From an uncultured Oscillospiraceae bacterium (GTDB taxonomy: Bacteria > Bacillota > Clostridia > Oscillospirales > Oscillospiraceae), in the NCBI GenBank assembly GCA_900756495.1, contig CAAEKI010000186.1, forward strand, positions 1 to 5,458: a stretch of DNA of 5,458 nucleotides. Direction: 5' to 3'. Positions 5,328 through 5,458 of this stretch are shown here, piece after piece; position 1 is the first letter of the stretch, and every line of letters begins with the position of its first letter. Below the pieces are notes generated by a model that was not told the origin of the DNA, did no database searches, and worked only from the letters and a program-made list of their open reading frames with translations. The position numbers were made by a program, and so were the translations under genes.

Positions 5328-5458
5328 TCATTGCCGGGGTTGGAAATAGACGCGCTCCCGGTCTGGGTGCTCCCCCGACCATCCGATCTGCGGCATTGTC
5401 TCCAGACGGTACATGTCCTCCTGTGTGATGGCAAATGAGAAGATATCCAGATTCTCCC
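5328..5458 (-). CDS. Aldo/keto reductase, C-terminal fragment, cut by right edge
   Basis: The last 42 codons and TGA stop (5328-5330) of a gene entering from the right; the start is outside the window. The peptide begins ENLDIFSFAITQEDMYRLE, which matches the closing helix of NADPH-dependent aldo/keto reductases, where a REN-x-x-x-F-x-F-x-L-x-x-E-D-M pattern is followed by a family-specific tail. The tail here contains GWSGEHPDRERV. These enzymes reduce aldehydes or ketones with NAD(P)H and normally have about 270-330 residues. Catalytic Asp, Tyr, Lys and His lie outside the window, so activity and substrate cannot be judged. The gene is convergent with the metallopeptidase gene and shares its hairpin terminator. 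Another reductase subgroup cannot be excluded from so short a piece. Confidence 0.65.
   Translation of the reverse strand, partial: ENLDIFSFAITQEDMYRLETMPQIGWSGEHPDRERVYFQPRQ

Overview
The window looks like chromosomal DNA from a moderately GC-rich, Gram-positive anaerobe of the class Clostridia, probably near the Oscillospiraceae (Flavonifractor/Lawsonibacter-like). This is inferred from strong GGAGG-type ribosome binding sites, SigA-type promoters, GC-rich third codon positions and the protein families present. No marker gene fixes the genus. There are no RNA genes, insertion sequences or CRISPR repeats.

Layout, left to right. (1) Positions 1-620, minus strand: the N-terminal part of a sodium:solute symporter that runs off the left edge. 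It has its own promoter, and a perfect 13-bp palindrome overlaps the -10 box. (2) Positions 734-1684, minus strand: a 316-residue cytoplasmic coiled-coil protein of unknown function with a distinctive GTWDMLGGG segment. (3) Positions 1685-1808: a compact divergent promoter region with two -35 boxes back to back. (4) Positions 1809-3977, plus strand: tex, encoding the nucleic-acid-binding transcription accessory protein, complete and intact. (5) Positions 3978-4130: an intergenic region holding a near-consensus promoter, with repeated GACAT words and a CATGATG/CATCATG inverted repeat over its -35 box. (6) Positions 4131-5256, plus strand: a tight three-gene unit encoding a small XRE-type repressor, a winged-helix-like protein and a small zincin-type metallopeptidase. 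It ends at a 14-bp perfect-stem hairpin. (7) Positions 5328-5458, minus strand: the last 42 codons of an aldo/keto reductase that enters from the right edge and converges on the same hairpin.

The symporter, tex and aldo/keto reductase are ordinary housekeeping or metabolic genes. The two parts worth attention are the uncharacterised coiled-coil protein divergent from tex, and the repressor / winged-helix / metallopeptidase unit. The latter resembles, in gene content only, repressor-plus-protease switches such as ImmR/ImmA. Its protease is of a different zincin type and no mobile-element genes are visible nearby, so a shared regulatory circuit is a hypothesis.
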